DNA of 64,000 bases, from contig OY821517.1 in assembly GCA_963682025.1 (NCBI GenBank), forward strand, positions 49,439,162-49,503,161. The letters are read 5' to 3'. The notes beneath the pieces are model-generated. The model was not told the origin of the DNA and searched no databases. It saw only the letters and a list, made by a program, of their open reading frames with translations. Position numbers and translations under genes: made by a program. The stretch comes from Cordilura impudica. Its lineage: Eukaryota; Arthropoda; Insecta; Diptera; Scathophagidae. Below are positions 48,661 through 60,632 of this stretch, piece by piece (position 1 is the stretch's first letter; each line of letters opens with the position of its first letter).

Positions 48661-48904
48661 TTATTAAACACCGCGGCGCCTTGAAACTTAAAACATGTTT
48701 TAGAAGGTTGCTACTTTTCACCAAAGTATTTTTTTTATGACCTTTTATAATTTTTCCTTATCTTAATGTTTGTAAGCTTAGTTTTTCAGCTCTAACTCTA
48801 GAACCATTGTTGATTTCTCATTTCATTTTTCAGCAAATCAAGTTGTTCTAATTTTATTGAATGGAATCTTAATTTTTAAACTTTTTCTTTTAACTCATAC
48901 TCTC

Positions 48905-49740
48905 TGTAACGGGGCAACCCCATTCTTCCTCATCCAATTGATCTGAAACTTGGTCCATAGTCTTGTTGTGACTATAGATTAATTATGGGGTAGTCACGCA
49001 CAGTCACGCATAGTCACGCACAGTCACGGAGTGATCTAAATGTCATTTCCCCTCATCAGATCAATCTGAAACTTGGTCCATACACTTGCTGTGAAAAATG
49101 ATTAACTTTGACTTAGTCACGCACAGTCACTCATAGTCATGCATACTCACGCACAGTCACGTGTGATTAAAACGTCACTTCCTCTCATTCGATCGATCTG
49201 AAACTTGGTCCATGGATTTGTTGTGACCAAAGATTAATTTTAAAATAGTCACGCACAGACACGCATGGTCACGCAAGTCACGGAGAGATTTGAAACCCAT
49301 TTCCCCTCATCCAATCGATTTTTAACTTGGTCGGTATACTTGTTGTGAAAAATAGATTAACTTTGACATAGTCACGCACAGTCACGTATAGTCGTGCACA
49401 GTCACGGAGAGATTTAAAACCCATTTCCCCTTATCCGATCGATCTGAAACTTGGTCGATAGACTTGTTGTGAAAAAAGATTACCTTTGACATAGTTACGG
49501 GCAGTTACGTATAGTCGTGCACAGTCACGGAGAGATTTAAAACCCATTTCCCCTTATCCGATCGATCTGAAACTTGGTCCATGCACTTGCTGTGAAAAAA
49601 AGATTAACTTTGACTTAGTCACGCAAGTCACGCATAGTCACGCGCAGTTACGGAGATATTAAAACCTCACTTCCCCTCATCCGATCGATCTGAAACTTGG
49701 TCCATGGCCTTGTTGTGACCAAAGATTAATTCTGAAATAG
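48905..49740. repeat. Tandem satellite of about 120 bp, seven units
   Basis: CTGAAACTTGGTCCAT recurs at about 48950, 49067, 49197, 49445, 49567 and 49690, with a diverged copy near 49322. Each unit also has TTGTTGTGA, GATTAA and a run of GTCACGCACA/GTCACGCATA decamers, then CATTTCCCCTCATCCGATCG. Confidence 0.88.
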
Positions 49741-51230
49741 TGGCGCCGAGAACGCCAAACCCTTCGGAGGCTTACCAGACAATGACCCTGAAAATTTTAT
49801 ACAGTGTAATTATTAACGCTGATTTGTTTATATTTGTGTATTTCTGTCAGTTGGAAAGCGAGATTGTTGCCATTTACTACAAGTTTGCTCTTCTTTTTTA
49901 CCAAGCTTTTAATGTTTTCTGGATATGAGAAATGGTCTTTTAGTTGCAACTGATGTAGTTTGCCATGCTGCTTGTTGCAATGTATTTGTGAATTCAAACG
50001 TTCCATTCTCGATATCAGCTATCATGTTTATGGATACGTTTATAATTGATTCGTTTACCAAATGTCTAAAATGATTCCAATTAGTTGAACCAAAATATTT
50101 AAATAACTCGGTTTTGTAATGTCGGTAAATTATTGAAATAAATACTGTTGTAAAACCGTAACATTATTTTTTAAATATTTTCATACATCATTAAAATCTA
50201 TTTTTTTTTATTATTAATTAATCAATTTGAAAGTAATACCAAATCAAATTGGTAAATTAATAAAATAATTCCGGTTATTTATGGACAGAATTGTGTACAT
50301 GTTATGGGAAAACCATTTAACGTTTTTAGTTTAGCTTTTGCAACGGTAGTGCTATCCAACATTGTTTATAATTGAGAGCAAAATAATTCGTTCATCTGGA
50401 TCAAAAGTTATTTCTACAATCATTGATAATTTTGTTTAAACTCAATATATGATTTGCAAGAATTTTAAAAAAGTAAAACGTAAAATTTTTTTTACAAATA
50501 TTTTCAACTTATTTAATACATTAATTAAACATTTTTCTTTATCATATGCAATGAATTATAACTAAGCACTTTTAAACCTTTGTTTTTGTATAAAAAAAAA
50601 GATGACTTAAGGTATTTATTTTAAATTATAAAATATAAATTTAAAATTAACTCATGACTACTACAAGTCAGTAAATTAGTTAAGTAGTTAGTTAATACTA
50701 ACAAATTTATTACTTTACGTTGCCGTCTTAAAATTTGGCCTTCATATGTATATTTCATTGTATTTATGAAACAACAAACTATAAACGTTAAGCGTTCCGA
50801 ATTTAAGCTCACCCGTCAATAAATCGTAAGGTATTAAAACATTAAATTCATACAATAAATAATAAATTTTAAATATCATTATACCCGGCGTACATGTGTA
50901 TTTAAAGGTACATATGTATTAAAATTGATATTTTAAAATTATATAATTACGTACAAATGTAGTTTGATTTGTTTTATTTATTTTCCTTAAATGGTTATTG
51001 ATTATAGTTCTATTTACATGCTTTTTACAATAAATTTATTCTAACTTATTGTCAAAAAAAAAAAAAAAAAAAAACAATAAAAAAACATTTTATTATATGC
51101 AATTTTATTAGTATAACGAAAACCATATAAGTACTGAGATTTCTAATTTCAAAAAAGCCCGTATGATATGGCTTTTTGAAAAATCATTTAAATAATTTTT
51201 TTTTAAATATGTAGGTCATTTCATTACATT
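49741..51230. other. AT-rich intergenic DNA
   Basis: No coding frame beyond short random ones. Contains an A-run at 51055-51075. Nothing else recognised. Confidence 0.4.
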
Positions 51231-51401
51231 TATAGTAGGGATGCCAAAAAGGAAATCCTGAAATCCAGATATTTTCGGGATTGATTGTGTACAAGTATGT
51301 ATGTATTTTTGATGTGTAAACATCTATACGAGCAGGGGGATAAATTTCTATTTCACAATACAATCACAAAAACAACGTAACATGTGAGCCGTAATGCTGC
51401 C

Positions 51402-52739
51402 TACACACCAGGAAACGGTTGCTTCAATGTGTTGAAGCAAAGTGTTTTGTTTGTTGACTACACACGTGGCAACGAGTGCCGCAACCTCATTACTGTGTGT
51501 AGCTGTGGTACAGAAAAGACACAAGCGGAAGAAAAGTATAATTTAATTTTTATACCCTATACCACTATGTGGTTTGGGTATAATGACTTTGTGCTGCTGT
51601 TTGTAACAACCAAAAATATTTGACCTAGACCCATCTTTAATTATACCGATCGAATCAGAATCACTTTCTGAGTTGATTTAACAATGTTCGTCCGTCCGTC
51701 CGTCCGTCCGTCCGTCTGTGTGTCCATGTAAACCTTGTAATCAAACTGCAGGTCGCAAATATGAATATATTTTGATGAAATTTGGTATATAAGCTTTTAT
51801 CGGCCATGGGATGAACGCTATTGAAATTGGTGAGAATCGGTCCATGTTCAGACCTACCCCCAATAAAAATCGACATAAATTGCCATAAGATCCAAATTTT
51901 CATATAGATCTTACTCAAATTGGGTTTGTATGCGTTCATTACATCCATTAATGAGTAGTGCAAAAATGGTCCCTTTGACCCCATATAGAGCTGCTTCCCG
52001 ATTTCACTTAAATCTATTAAAAAACAAAAATATTGCACTGATTCTTCTCAAATTTTGTTTGTATATATTTTTGCAAAATACAAGAGACTTTACCAAACAT
52101 GATCAGGATCGGTCCATTTTTGGACCTAGTCCCTATATAGATATAGCATCCGATATGAACTTTTTCATATCTGCAGCCAAAAAAATTAATAAAAATCCCA
52201 CTCAAATTTGGTTTTTGCTTATTTTCTATGTCCAGTTAGTTGGGCCTAAGAGATAGGGTTTCTAAACGCATGGTATAGGGTATCATATAGTTGGTCTAGA
52301 CCGACTATAATTTTCTTACTTGTTTATTATATTCTATTTTTAATTGTTCGTATGCTTTTTTTTAGATTTTTATTTTTATATTTTTCACAAGTTACGTCCC
52401 ATAGCTCTCTCAAATTTTTATATTCGTTAATAAAGTTAACATAATTTTCATTATTCTCAATAGCCATTTTCTTGTTTTCCTGCTTTCCGCTTAACATTAC
52501 TTCGCACGAACCTTCCTATTCGCTTGTTTTCGACGAACTGAAGAAGTAAATGCAGTAAACAATGATACACACGTAGCAACGGTTGCCTCAACCAACCCAA
52601 AATATCAAAACTTTTTGATATTTCTGGCAACGGTTGATACAACACGAAAATCAATAGGCAACAGAGCTACACACCAGGCAACGGTTGATTCAACATGGCT
52701 GGGTTGAAGCAACCGTTGCCTGGTGTGTAGGCAGCATAA
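51402..52739. mobile_element. TIR element with TGCTGCCTACACACC ends, holding mini-me-like copy H
   Basis: ATGCTGCCTACACACCAGG...AACGGTTGCTTCAA at the left is inverted at the right (TTGAAGCAACCGTTGCCTGG...CAGCAT). Mini-me-like copy H (51548-52324) lies inside; the remainder is about 560 bp and non-coding. A further CGGTTGATTCAACATGG palindromic pair sits near the right end. Confidence 0.7.
51548..52324 (-). repeat. mini-me-like repeat H
   Basis: TATACCCTATACCACTATG, TCCGTCCGTCCGTCC run, GTTGGTCTAGACCGACTAT hairpin and CTTACTTGT end. Confidence 0.9.
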
Positions 52740-52752
52740 GACAAAATCAATG

Positions 52753-53288
52753 TGAATTATTCTGAGTACACACGATGGAACATTAACAGGAACATCGTCA
52801 TGTTCCACTTAATGTTTAATCGTGTGTAGCAATGTTTCATCTCAAAATTCATGTTTCAATTTTGGTTCCTCAAATATCAAATTATTTTGATATTTTATGT
52901 TTCCAAACTCAATGTTCCATCATCTGTATCGATGTTTACGGTTTTTGCTCTCTTATTTCATTGAGAGCAGTAATGTTGTTTTGTATGTCGGAGAAAAGAA
53001 AATAAAAGAGAGACGAAAATGACGAAAATTGAAGAATTTTATAAATAATAATGAATAGTGATAATGAAAATTTGAAAAATTTTATAAATTAATATATTTT
53101 ATAAATTTTTAAAAATTTTTTAGCTGAATATAAAATTTATTTTCTTCCGCGTATATTTGTTTAGTACTAGTATATTCAATAAACACACAGAACTGATGTT
53201 TCGTTTTTGGTTCCATCGTCTGTATTAAAAAATGGAAACATGTTTTTTCGCATGTTTCTCTTAATATTCCATCGTGTGTACGCAGCAT
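52753..53288. mobile_element. TIR element with GTACACACGATGGAAC ends
   Basis: GTACACACGATGGAACATTA at the left is inverted at 53255-53280 (AATATTCCATCGTGTGTAC), followed by GCAGCAT as in the neighbouring element. About 535 bp, non-coding, with internal ATGTTTC/GTTCCA repeats. Confidence 0.65.
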
Positions 53289-53576
53289 TATGATTGTATT
53301 GGGGAAAAAATTATGATATAAAATTGTTTCAGCTAATTCAACAACCCTTTGCTGTAAAACGTTAAAAATTTCACAATATAACATATACATAATTCAAGTA
53401 AAACCAGAGCCCCTGCAGTTGTTTGCTATAAGTGATACATAGATGGACCTTGCTGTTGAATTTTACAAAATTGCAGTTGGAATAGTTTGTTATTCCATTA
53501 AGTTGTGAAATATATTCGTGATGACGTGCAAATTGTAAATATTGAAACTTCCATTTTGAGAGCTGGTTGTTTGTTT

Positions 53577-54655
53577 GAAAATGAAAAATGAAAAATAAAA
53601 ATGAAAAATAAAAAATGAAAAACGAAAAACGAAAATTGAAAATTGAAAATTGAAAAATAAAAAATGAAAACTGAAAAATAAAAAATGAAAAATAAAAAAT
53701 GAGAAATAAAAAGTGAAAAATAAAAAATAAAAAGTGAGAAATAAAAAATAAAAAATGGAAATTGAAAAGCGAAATATTTAAAATTAAAAATTAAAAATGA
53801 GAAGAAAAATTAAAAATGAAAAATGAAAAATAAAAAATTAAAAATAAAAATGAAAAATAAAAAATGAAAAACGAAAATTGAAAAATGAAAACTGAAAAAT
53901 AAAAAATTAATAATGAAAAATAAAAATTGAGAAATAATAAATGAAAAATTAAAAAAAAAAAAATAAAAAATTAAAAATGAAAAAAAAAAAATAAAATTAA
54001 AAATAAAAAATAAAAAAAGGAAATTGAAAAACGAAAAATTTAAAATAAAAAATGGAAATTGAAAAACGAAAAATTTAAAATGAAAAATGAAAAATAAAAA
54101 ATGGAAAATGAAAAATGTTAAAAATGAAAAATTAAAAATCAAACACGAAAAATGAAAAATAAAAAATAAAAAATGAAAAATAAAAAATGAAAAACGAAAA
54201 TTGAAAAATGAAAAATAAAAAATGAAGACTGAAAACTGAAAAATAAAAAATTAATAATGAAAAATAAAAATTGAGAAATAATAAATGAAAAATTAAAAAA
54301 AAAAAATAAATAAAAAATTAAAAATGAAAAAAAAAAATGAGTAATAAAAAATAAAAAAAGGAAATTGAAAAATAAAAAATTAAAAATAAAATATGAAAAA
54401 CGAAAAACGAAAAATGAAAAATAAAAAATGAAAAATTAAAAATGAGAAACGAAAAATTAAAAATGAAAAATGAAAAATAAAAAATGAAAAACGAAAAATG
54501 AAAAATGAAGACTGAAAAACAAAAAATAAAAAATGAAAAATGAAAAATAAAAAATTAAAAATAAAAAATGAAAAATAAAAAATGAAAAAAGAAAGATAAA
54601 AAATGAAAAATAAAAAATGTAAATGAAAACCGAAAAATTAAAAAAATTAAAAATG
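53577..54655. repeat. Simple array of GAAAAAT(A/G)-type units
   Basis: About 1.08 kb of imperfect GAAAAATAAAAAAT units with GAAAATTG and GAAAAACGA variants. It lies inside element X. Long Phe-rich minus-strand frames here are artefacts. A 25-bp direct repeat GTTATTGTTATGTATTGTTG occurs at 54655 and 55131. Confidence 0.9.
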
Positions 54656-55823
54656 TTATTGTTATGTATTGTTGATCTGTATTGGAATAATTAGTCATTT
54701 ATTGTTCGGTTTAAGAGCATGTATATAATTTTCTAATGAAAGAAAGATAATAGTTTTTGTAATGTAAGAGAAATATTGGGAAAAAAAATTGAAGACAGCG
54801 CTAGATGGAGTAGCTACTTTCGAACAAAGCGACTTGTTTATCTTCAGCATCATTCTGCCTATTGCTTCAACTCATGCTTAATCAACTATTTAACTCAACA
54901 TTTGAAAGAAAAGAACATGAGAAATGTTTTTCTTTTTATATATGAGAGTTTGTACGAACAAGCTGAGCTTTTCCAATTTTTAGCTTTCTCTACATTAACA
55001 TAGCCAGATCAATTACAAGTCTTGTAATGTGAACAGCTCTTTATTTTTGCCATTGTCCTCTAGATGGAACTGTAATGGCATGTGAAATCTTAACAGATTA
55101 CACAAATGCATTGTACCTCATGTGTTGTATGTTATTGTTATGTATTGTTGATCTGTTGTTAAAAATAAAAAATTAAAAATGAAAAATAAAAAACGAAAAG
55201 TTCAAAATTAACCGGTTGAAATAATAAATAATAATAAATATTTTTATATTTGCAGAGCCCCTGCAGTTGATTGCTATAAGTGAGACATAGATGACGCTTT
55301 CTGTTTGATTTTAAAAAAGTGTCACAAAAAATCTTTAATTACTACATGTTTTACAGGGGAGACCACCTGTGATCGGACTCACATCATTCTTTTTAACAGT
55401 TCGTTTCAAATTAACTATATGCATTCGCGATTTTTATCAATTAAGTTTTCTAAGTAAATTGCGAATAAAATCAAAAGTTGTGCAATTACAATGAAATAAA
55501 GCTCATTTCATTCGAAATATGTTTAACTAAATGCTTTTAGACCAAACCTGTGATATATGTAGCATTTTTATTTTTTATGAATTTTTAAAGAACAAAACTT
55601 TTTTTTTTAAATAGTCCTTTTTTATTCAAAACTTCCACGATATCTCTGAAACCAATATAAGCACGGCTTAAAGATAATATTGTTGACGAGTTTTGGATTT
55701 TTTACTGAATATGATATACCGTTTTCAAGTTATTCCATATATATGTAGTGGAAGTGCCCTACTTTTGGACAACGGTATGTCGCGGAAAGTCGAGCTGATA
55801 GAAAAAAAAAACAAGTTCAGATT

Positions 55824-55955
55824 TGTAATTTCGGGAAATTGTATTCGGGAAATTGTAATTTTAGGAAATTGTCATTTCGGGAAATTGTGTTCGGGAAATT
55901 GTAATTTCGGGAAATTGTTTTCGGGAAATTGTTTTCGGTAAATTTTCCGCAAATC
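55824..55955 (-). mobile_element. Solo arm of a foldback-like element
   Basis: About nine GGGAAATTGT(A/T).TTTC units ending TTTTCCGCAAATC, the same terminus as the foldback-like element at 58561-59410. It abuts mini-me-like copy I at 55956, so the rest of the element and the left half of copy I appear deleted. Confidence 0.7.
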
Positions 55956-56429
55956 ATTTAAATTGTCATAAAATCCAAATTATCTTATAGATCTCGGTCA
56001 AATTGGATTTTGTATGGTTATTACTTCCATTAATCTATAGTCCAAAATGACCTTATAGGACAATTCTTAGTCATGGCCCCCATATAAAGTTGCTTCCCGA
56101 TCTTCACTTAAATCTATCAAAAAACAAAAAAAAATATTGCACAAATTTTTCTCCAATTTGGTACTTATATATTTTTAAAAAAATAAGTGACCTTACCAAA
56201 TATGGTCAGGATCGGTCCATTTGTCCACCTAGTCCCCATATAAATATAGCACCCGATATGAACTTATGAACATATTCAAAGGCAACAAAATTAAAAACAA
56301 TGCCACTCACATTTGGTTTATGCTTATTTTCTATATCCACTTAGTTCGGCCGAAGAGATAGAGTCTCTAAGCGCATGGAATAGGGTATCGTATAGTTGGT
56401 CTAGACCGGCTATAATTTTCTTACTTGTT
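55956..56429 (-). repeat. mini-me-like repeat I (truncated)
   Basis: Right-hand part only, from ATTTAAATTGTCATAAAATCC to GGTCTAGACCGGCTAT and CTTACTTGT. The GTCY end is missing at the foldback arm. Confidence 0.8.
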
Positions 56430-57608
56430 ATTAATGTTTTTGTCTATAAATACATAAAATATGTTTAATAATATAATAACTAATAAATAAATTTAAATTA
56501 AATGACATTTTATAATAAAAGTTACAAATATGAAATAATTTATATTGAAAAATTAATGGAAAATCTCGCGATTGTGGGAATTGCAAATATTAATGCTGTG
56601 TGGCATCCCTAATGCAAAGTAATAACATTCAATATATTGTTATTGTTTTAAGTTGTTGTTGTGCCTTTTTGTATGGATATTTCATGCACACGTCATTTAA
56701 AAGAGGCGAAAGTAGAACTGATTTTTGCTCAGAATTGTTGTTATTTTACGGAATTTTGTTGTTTTCTTTCCGAATGATTATTACAATAACTTTCAAGTAT
56801 TTATGTAAATGAAAATTCAATAGTCACCTGTTTTTAAATATGTACGTTAAAATATATGTATGTATGAAATAAAAAAAAAACAGAAACCCAATTATTATTT
56901 TAGATTTATTAATACATAATTTAAAATTAGACTTAAAAGATATTTACATATAAATATTTTATTTCATTTGGCTTTAGAGCTGTCATGTTATTTTATTCCA
57001 TTATGTGGTCAGGGTATAAAGACTTTGTGCTGATGTTTGTAACTAGCAAAAATATTTGACCTAGACCCATCTTTTATTATACCGATCGACTCAGAATCAC
57101 TTTCTGACATCCATCTATTAGTAGTTCAATAATAAACCGTATAGGACAATTCTTAGTCATAGCCCCCATATGAATATGATTCCCGATCTTCACTTAAATC
57201 TATCAAAAAACAAAAATATTGCACAGATTTTTCTCAAATTTGGTTTGTATGTATATGTTTTTGTAAAAAATAAGTCACCTTACCGAATATGCTCAGGATC
57301 GGTTAATTTTTCGAAATATAACATGCGATATGAACTTTTTCACATCCGAAGGCAAAAAAAATTAATAACAATAATACTCAAATTTGGTTTATGCTTATTT
57401 TTTATTTCGAATTAGATCGACCTAGTGTTTCTTCTCGAGAATTTTTTCTCGAGAAAATAATAAAATTATAAAGTCACAATTCTCGATAAATTAAGATATT
57501 TCTCAAAAAATATGCAAAAATTATAATTAAGTGAATTTTTTTAATAAAATTTTGTTATTTTGGGAAATTCTTAAACCTTTAATAATTTGCCGTTCTGTTC
57601 ATTTTCTT

Positions 57609-57763
57609 AAGCGCTGTGTAGACACAGCGATTTTGCTTCGATTTTCATATAAAACAGAATCCATCCAATATTGAATCAATATCTACAAATTGAAGCAATT
57701 TGCGTTTACACACACCAATTTCATTTCGATATTGATGCAAATCGTATTGTCTAAACAGCGCTT
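57609..57763. repeat. Miniature inverted-repeat element of about 155 bp
   Basis: AAGCGCTGTGTAGAC at the left and GTCTAAACAGCGCTT at the right, with further inverted matches (CGATTTTGCTTCGAT / ATTGATGCAAATCG). It lies in the 5' non-coding part of hAT-2. Confidence 0.7.
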
Positions 57764-58560
57764 TATTCATCACAGTCATACAATTTTTTTAAAAACACCG
57801 TTATTTTTCTATTTTGTTATTCATAATTGTCTCAAACTTTAGTGGTTGTGGTTGTTTTATACTTAACAATTCGGGGAATTCCCGATCAGCAATTACTGTA
57901 ACTAATTGCGTTGTGAAAGATTTTTGTATGTAAAAATATTAAAAAAAAGGAAGTACCATATATGTAAGATAAACCTATATAATTAATTTAAGAAGTTGTT
58001 TTTATCATAAATTTTGTTTTTAAAATAATTTTAATTAAAAAATAGAAACCAACAAATACCCATAAAATGACGAAAATTTACCAGTACTGTTGGGAACATT
58101 TAAAAAAAAAAGTGAAAGGAATAAAGATTTGGCAATATGTAAAATATGTCTTAAATCACTTTCATGCATAGGTTCGGTGACTATTGGTCTGCGTAGGCAT
58201 CTTGAAAGTGTACATGAGTATAAAAGAGAAGAAAACAATGATGGTCAAAGCACCTCAAAAAATGCAAACAGATACAGGTACGGAGATAATTCAGTAATTG
58301 AATCTTTCTTAAAACGAACAACTATGGGTGAATTAATTTCAAAGTTAGCAGCTGTTGATGGAATATCTTTTCACAGAATTACTAAAAGTGAATTCATTAG
58401 AACATCTATGAGTGGCAAAGGATTTAATTTACCACGAAGCCCTATCAAAGTGATGCAATTAATGCTGAACTTTTATGAAGATATAAAACAACAGCTGATT
58501 AAAAAAATAATTAAACGCAAAGATAATGGTAAAAAATTCAATATATCCATTGATGAATGG

Positions 58561-59410
58561 CCTCTGCGGAAAATTTCCCGAAAACAATTTCCCGAAAACC
58601 ATTGCCCGAAAAAACAATTCCCCGAAAAAACAATTCCCCGAAAAAACAATTCCCCGAAAACAATTTCCCGAAATTACAATTTCCCGAAAACAATTTCCCG
58701 AACACAATTCCCCGAAGTGACAATTTCCCGAAAACAATTTCCCGAAATTACAATTTCCCGAAATTACAATTTCCCGAAATTACAATTTCCCGAAAACAAT
58801 TTCCCGAAATTACAATTTCCCTATTTTTAGTTTACAACTTCCCATATATTCTTGATTTCCCCCATAAAAAAAACTTGCTGCATACGATTTCTCGAAAAAA
58901 CAATTTCCGGAGTATACGACTTCTCGAAAAAACAATTCCCCCACCCCGCACCGCGCCCTTCCTCTTCCACTCTCCCTCGTCATCCAGACCTATTTATTGG
59001 AGTGTCATACGCTTATTTTTTCATTGTGACTTTGAACACTTCGGTATTCAGACCTCCCGACGGATAACGCTCACTGCTAAAGAAAAAATCGTTACTGAGC
59101 TGAAAGATCTTGACCGGACCACTACATCAAGTGGTCATGAACTGATTGCTCGCGCTTCGGCCGGAATTTCTGATGGTATTGTTTCTGAAATGCCATCAAC
59201 AAGCTATTTGAAGAAATAGTAATTTCGGGAAATTGTAGTTTCGGGAAATTGTGTTCGGGAAATTGTATTTCGGGAAATTGTAATTTCGGGAAATTGTAAT
59301 TTCGGGAAATTGTGTTCGGGAAATTGTAATTTCGGGAAATTGTCACTTCGGGGAATTGTGTTCGGGAAATTGTTTTCGGGAAATTGTTTTCGGAAAATTT
59401 TCCGCAAATC
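58561..59410. mobile_element. Foldback-like element with tandem-repeat inverted arms
   Basis: 850 bp, flanked by a perfect 9-bp duplication GATGAATGG (58552-58560 and 59411-59419). The left arm (to about 58830) is an array of CCCGAAAACAATTT and CCCGAAATTACAATTT units. The right arm (59219-59410) is the inverted array ending TTTTCCGCAAATC. Arms made of short tandem repeats plus a 9-bp duplication match Drosophila FB elements. The loop (58830-59218) is unique and more GC-rich. Confidence 0.88.
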
Positions 59411-59839
59411 GATGAATGGACCAGCATGAAAAACAAAAGATATATGAAAAATTAAAATCGTTTAATATCATATTTAATGACGATATAGTAGCTACAATGA
59501 GTGATGGTGCTGCTGTAATGCAGAAATTTGGAAAATTATCTTCTAAATTTCACCAACTTTGTTACAATCACGGGTTGAATTTGGCTGTTCTGAAAGTATT
59601 TTATACCAAGAAGAGGCATCCTGATAACTTTGCTTGTATCGAGGAACTGGAATCTGATAACGCGTCTGAAATACAAGATTTAGAAAATGAAAATAACAAC
59701 TCTGATGATGATTCTGATATAGAAGTTTTGGAAGACGTTGATGTTTATTTGCAACCCCAAATCGAAAAAGCTATTAAATCGATTCGAAAAATCACAAAAA
59801 TGTTTAAAAGCTCCCCCGTTAAAAATGCTACATTACAAA

Positions 59840-60632
59840 ACAAGTAAGAAAATTATAGTCGGTCTAGACCGACTATACGATACCCTATACCATGCGTTTA
59901 GAGACCCTATCTCTAAGGCCGAACTAACTGGATATAGAAAATAAGCATAAACAAAATTTGAACGGGATTTTTATTAATTTTTTTGGCTGCAGATATGAAA
60001 AAGTTCATATCGGATGCTATATCTATATGGGGACTGGGCCCAAAAATGGATCGATCCTGACCATGTTTGGTAAGGTCTCTTGTATTTCGCAAATATATAT
60101 ACAAACAAAATTTGAGAAGAATCAGTGCAATATTTTTGTTTTTTGATAGATTTAAGTGAAGATCGGGAAGCAGCTCTATATGGGGCCTATGACTAAGAGT
60201 TCTCCCATAGGGATCATTTTTGGACTACTGATTAATGGGTGTAATAAACACATACAAACCCAATTTGACCGAGATCTATATGATAATTTGGATCTTACGG
60301 CAATTTAAGTCGATTTCATAGGGGTCATTTGTATGGGGGCTAGGTCTGAACATGGACCGATTCTAACCAATTTCAATAGCGTTCATCCTATGGCCGATAA
60401 AAGCTTATACACCAAATTTCATCAAAATATATTAATATTTGCGACCTGCAGTTTGATTACCAGCTTTACATGGACACACAGACGGACGGACGGACATCGT
60501 TAAATCGAATCAGATAGTGATTCAGATTCGATCGGTATAATAAAAGATGGGTCTAGGTCAAATAGTTTTGGTAGTTACAAACAGCAGCACAAAGTCATTA
60601 TACCCAAACCACATAGTGGTATAGGGTATAAA
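59840..60632 (+). repeat. mini-me-like repeat K
   Basis: ACAAGTAAGAAAATTATAG, perfect AGTCGGTCTAGACCGACT palindrome, GACGGACGGACGGAC run and end GGTATAGGGTATAAA. Inserted in the hAT-2 coding region. Confidence 0.92.

Larger units (their letters stand above)
51305..55395 (+). repeat. Element X copy, interrupted, with a GAAAAAT array
   Basis: The left edge GATGTGTAAACATCTATACG to CGTAACATGTGAGCCG (51410) is separated from TTATGATTGTATTG (53289) by two inverted-repeat elements. The right part runs through TGCTATAAGTGATACATAG, the array 53577-54655, a unique stretch, and CTGTGATCGGACTCACAT at 55369-55388. Confidence 0.65.
51236..56611. mobile_element. Possible outer TIR element (hAT-like ends), heavily interrupted
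   Basis: TAGGGATGCCA at 51236 and its reverse complement TGGCATCCCTA ending at 56611 are inverted, with YARNG-type ends. Flanking 8-mers ATTTATAG and ATGCAAAG match only 5 of 8. No transposase is seen inside. Chance pairing of two solo ends is possible. Confidence 0.35.

Noticed and set aside
48905..49740. Regular repeats that could suggest a CRISPR array
   Set aside because: Eukaryotic context, degenerate ~120-bp tandem units with no unique spacers; it is a satellite.
58459..59407. Overlapping frames rich in NFPK/FPE repeats around the foldback arms
   Set aside because: Products of the CCCGAAAACAATTT tandem arms read in several frames, not proteins.
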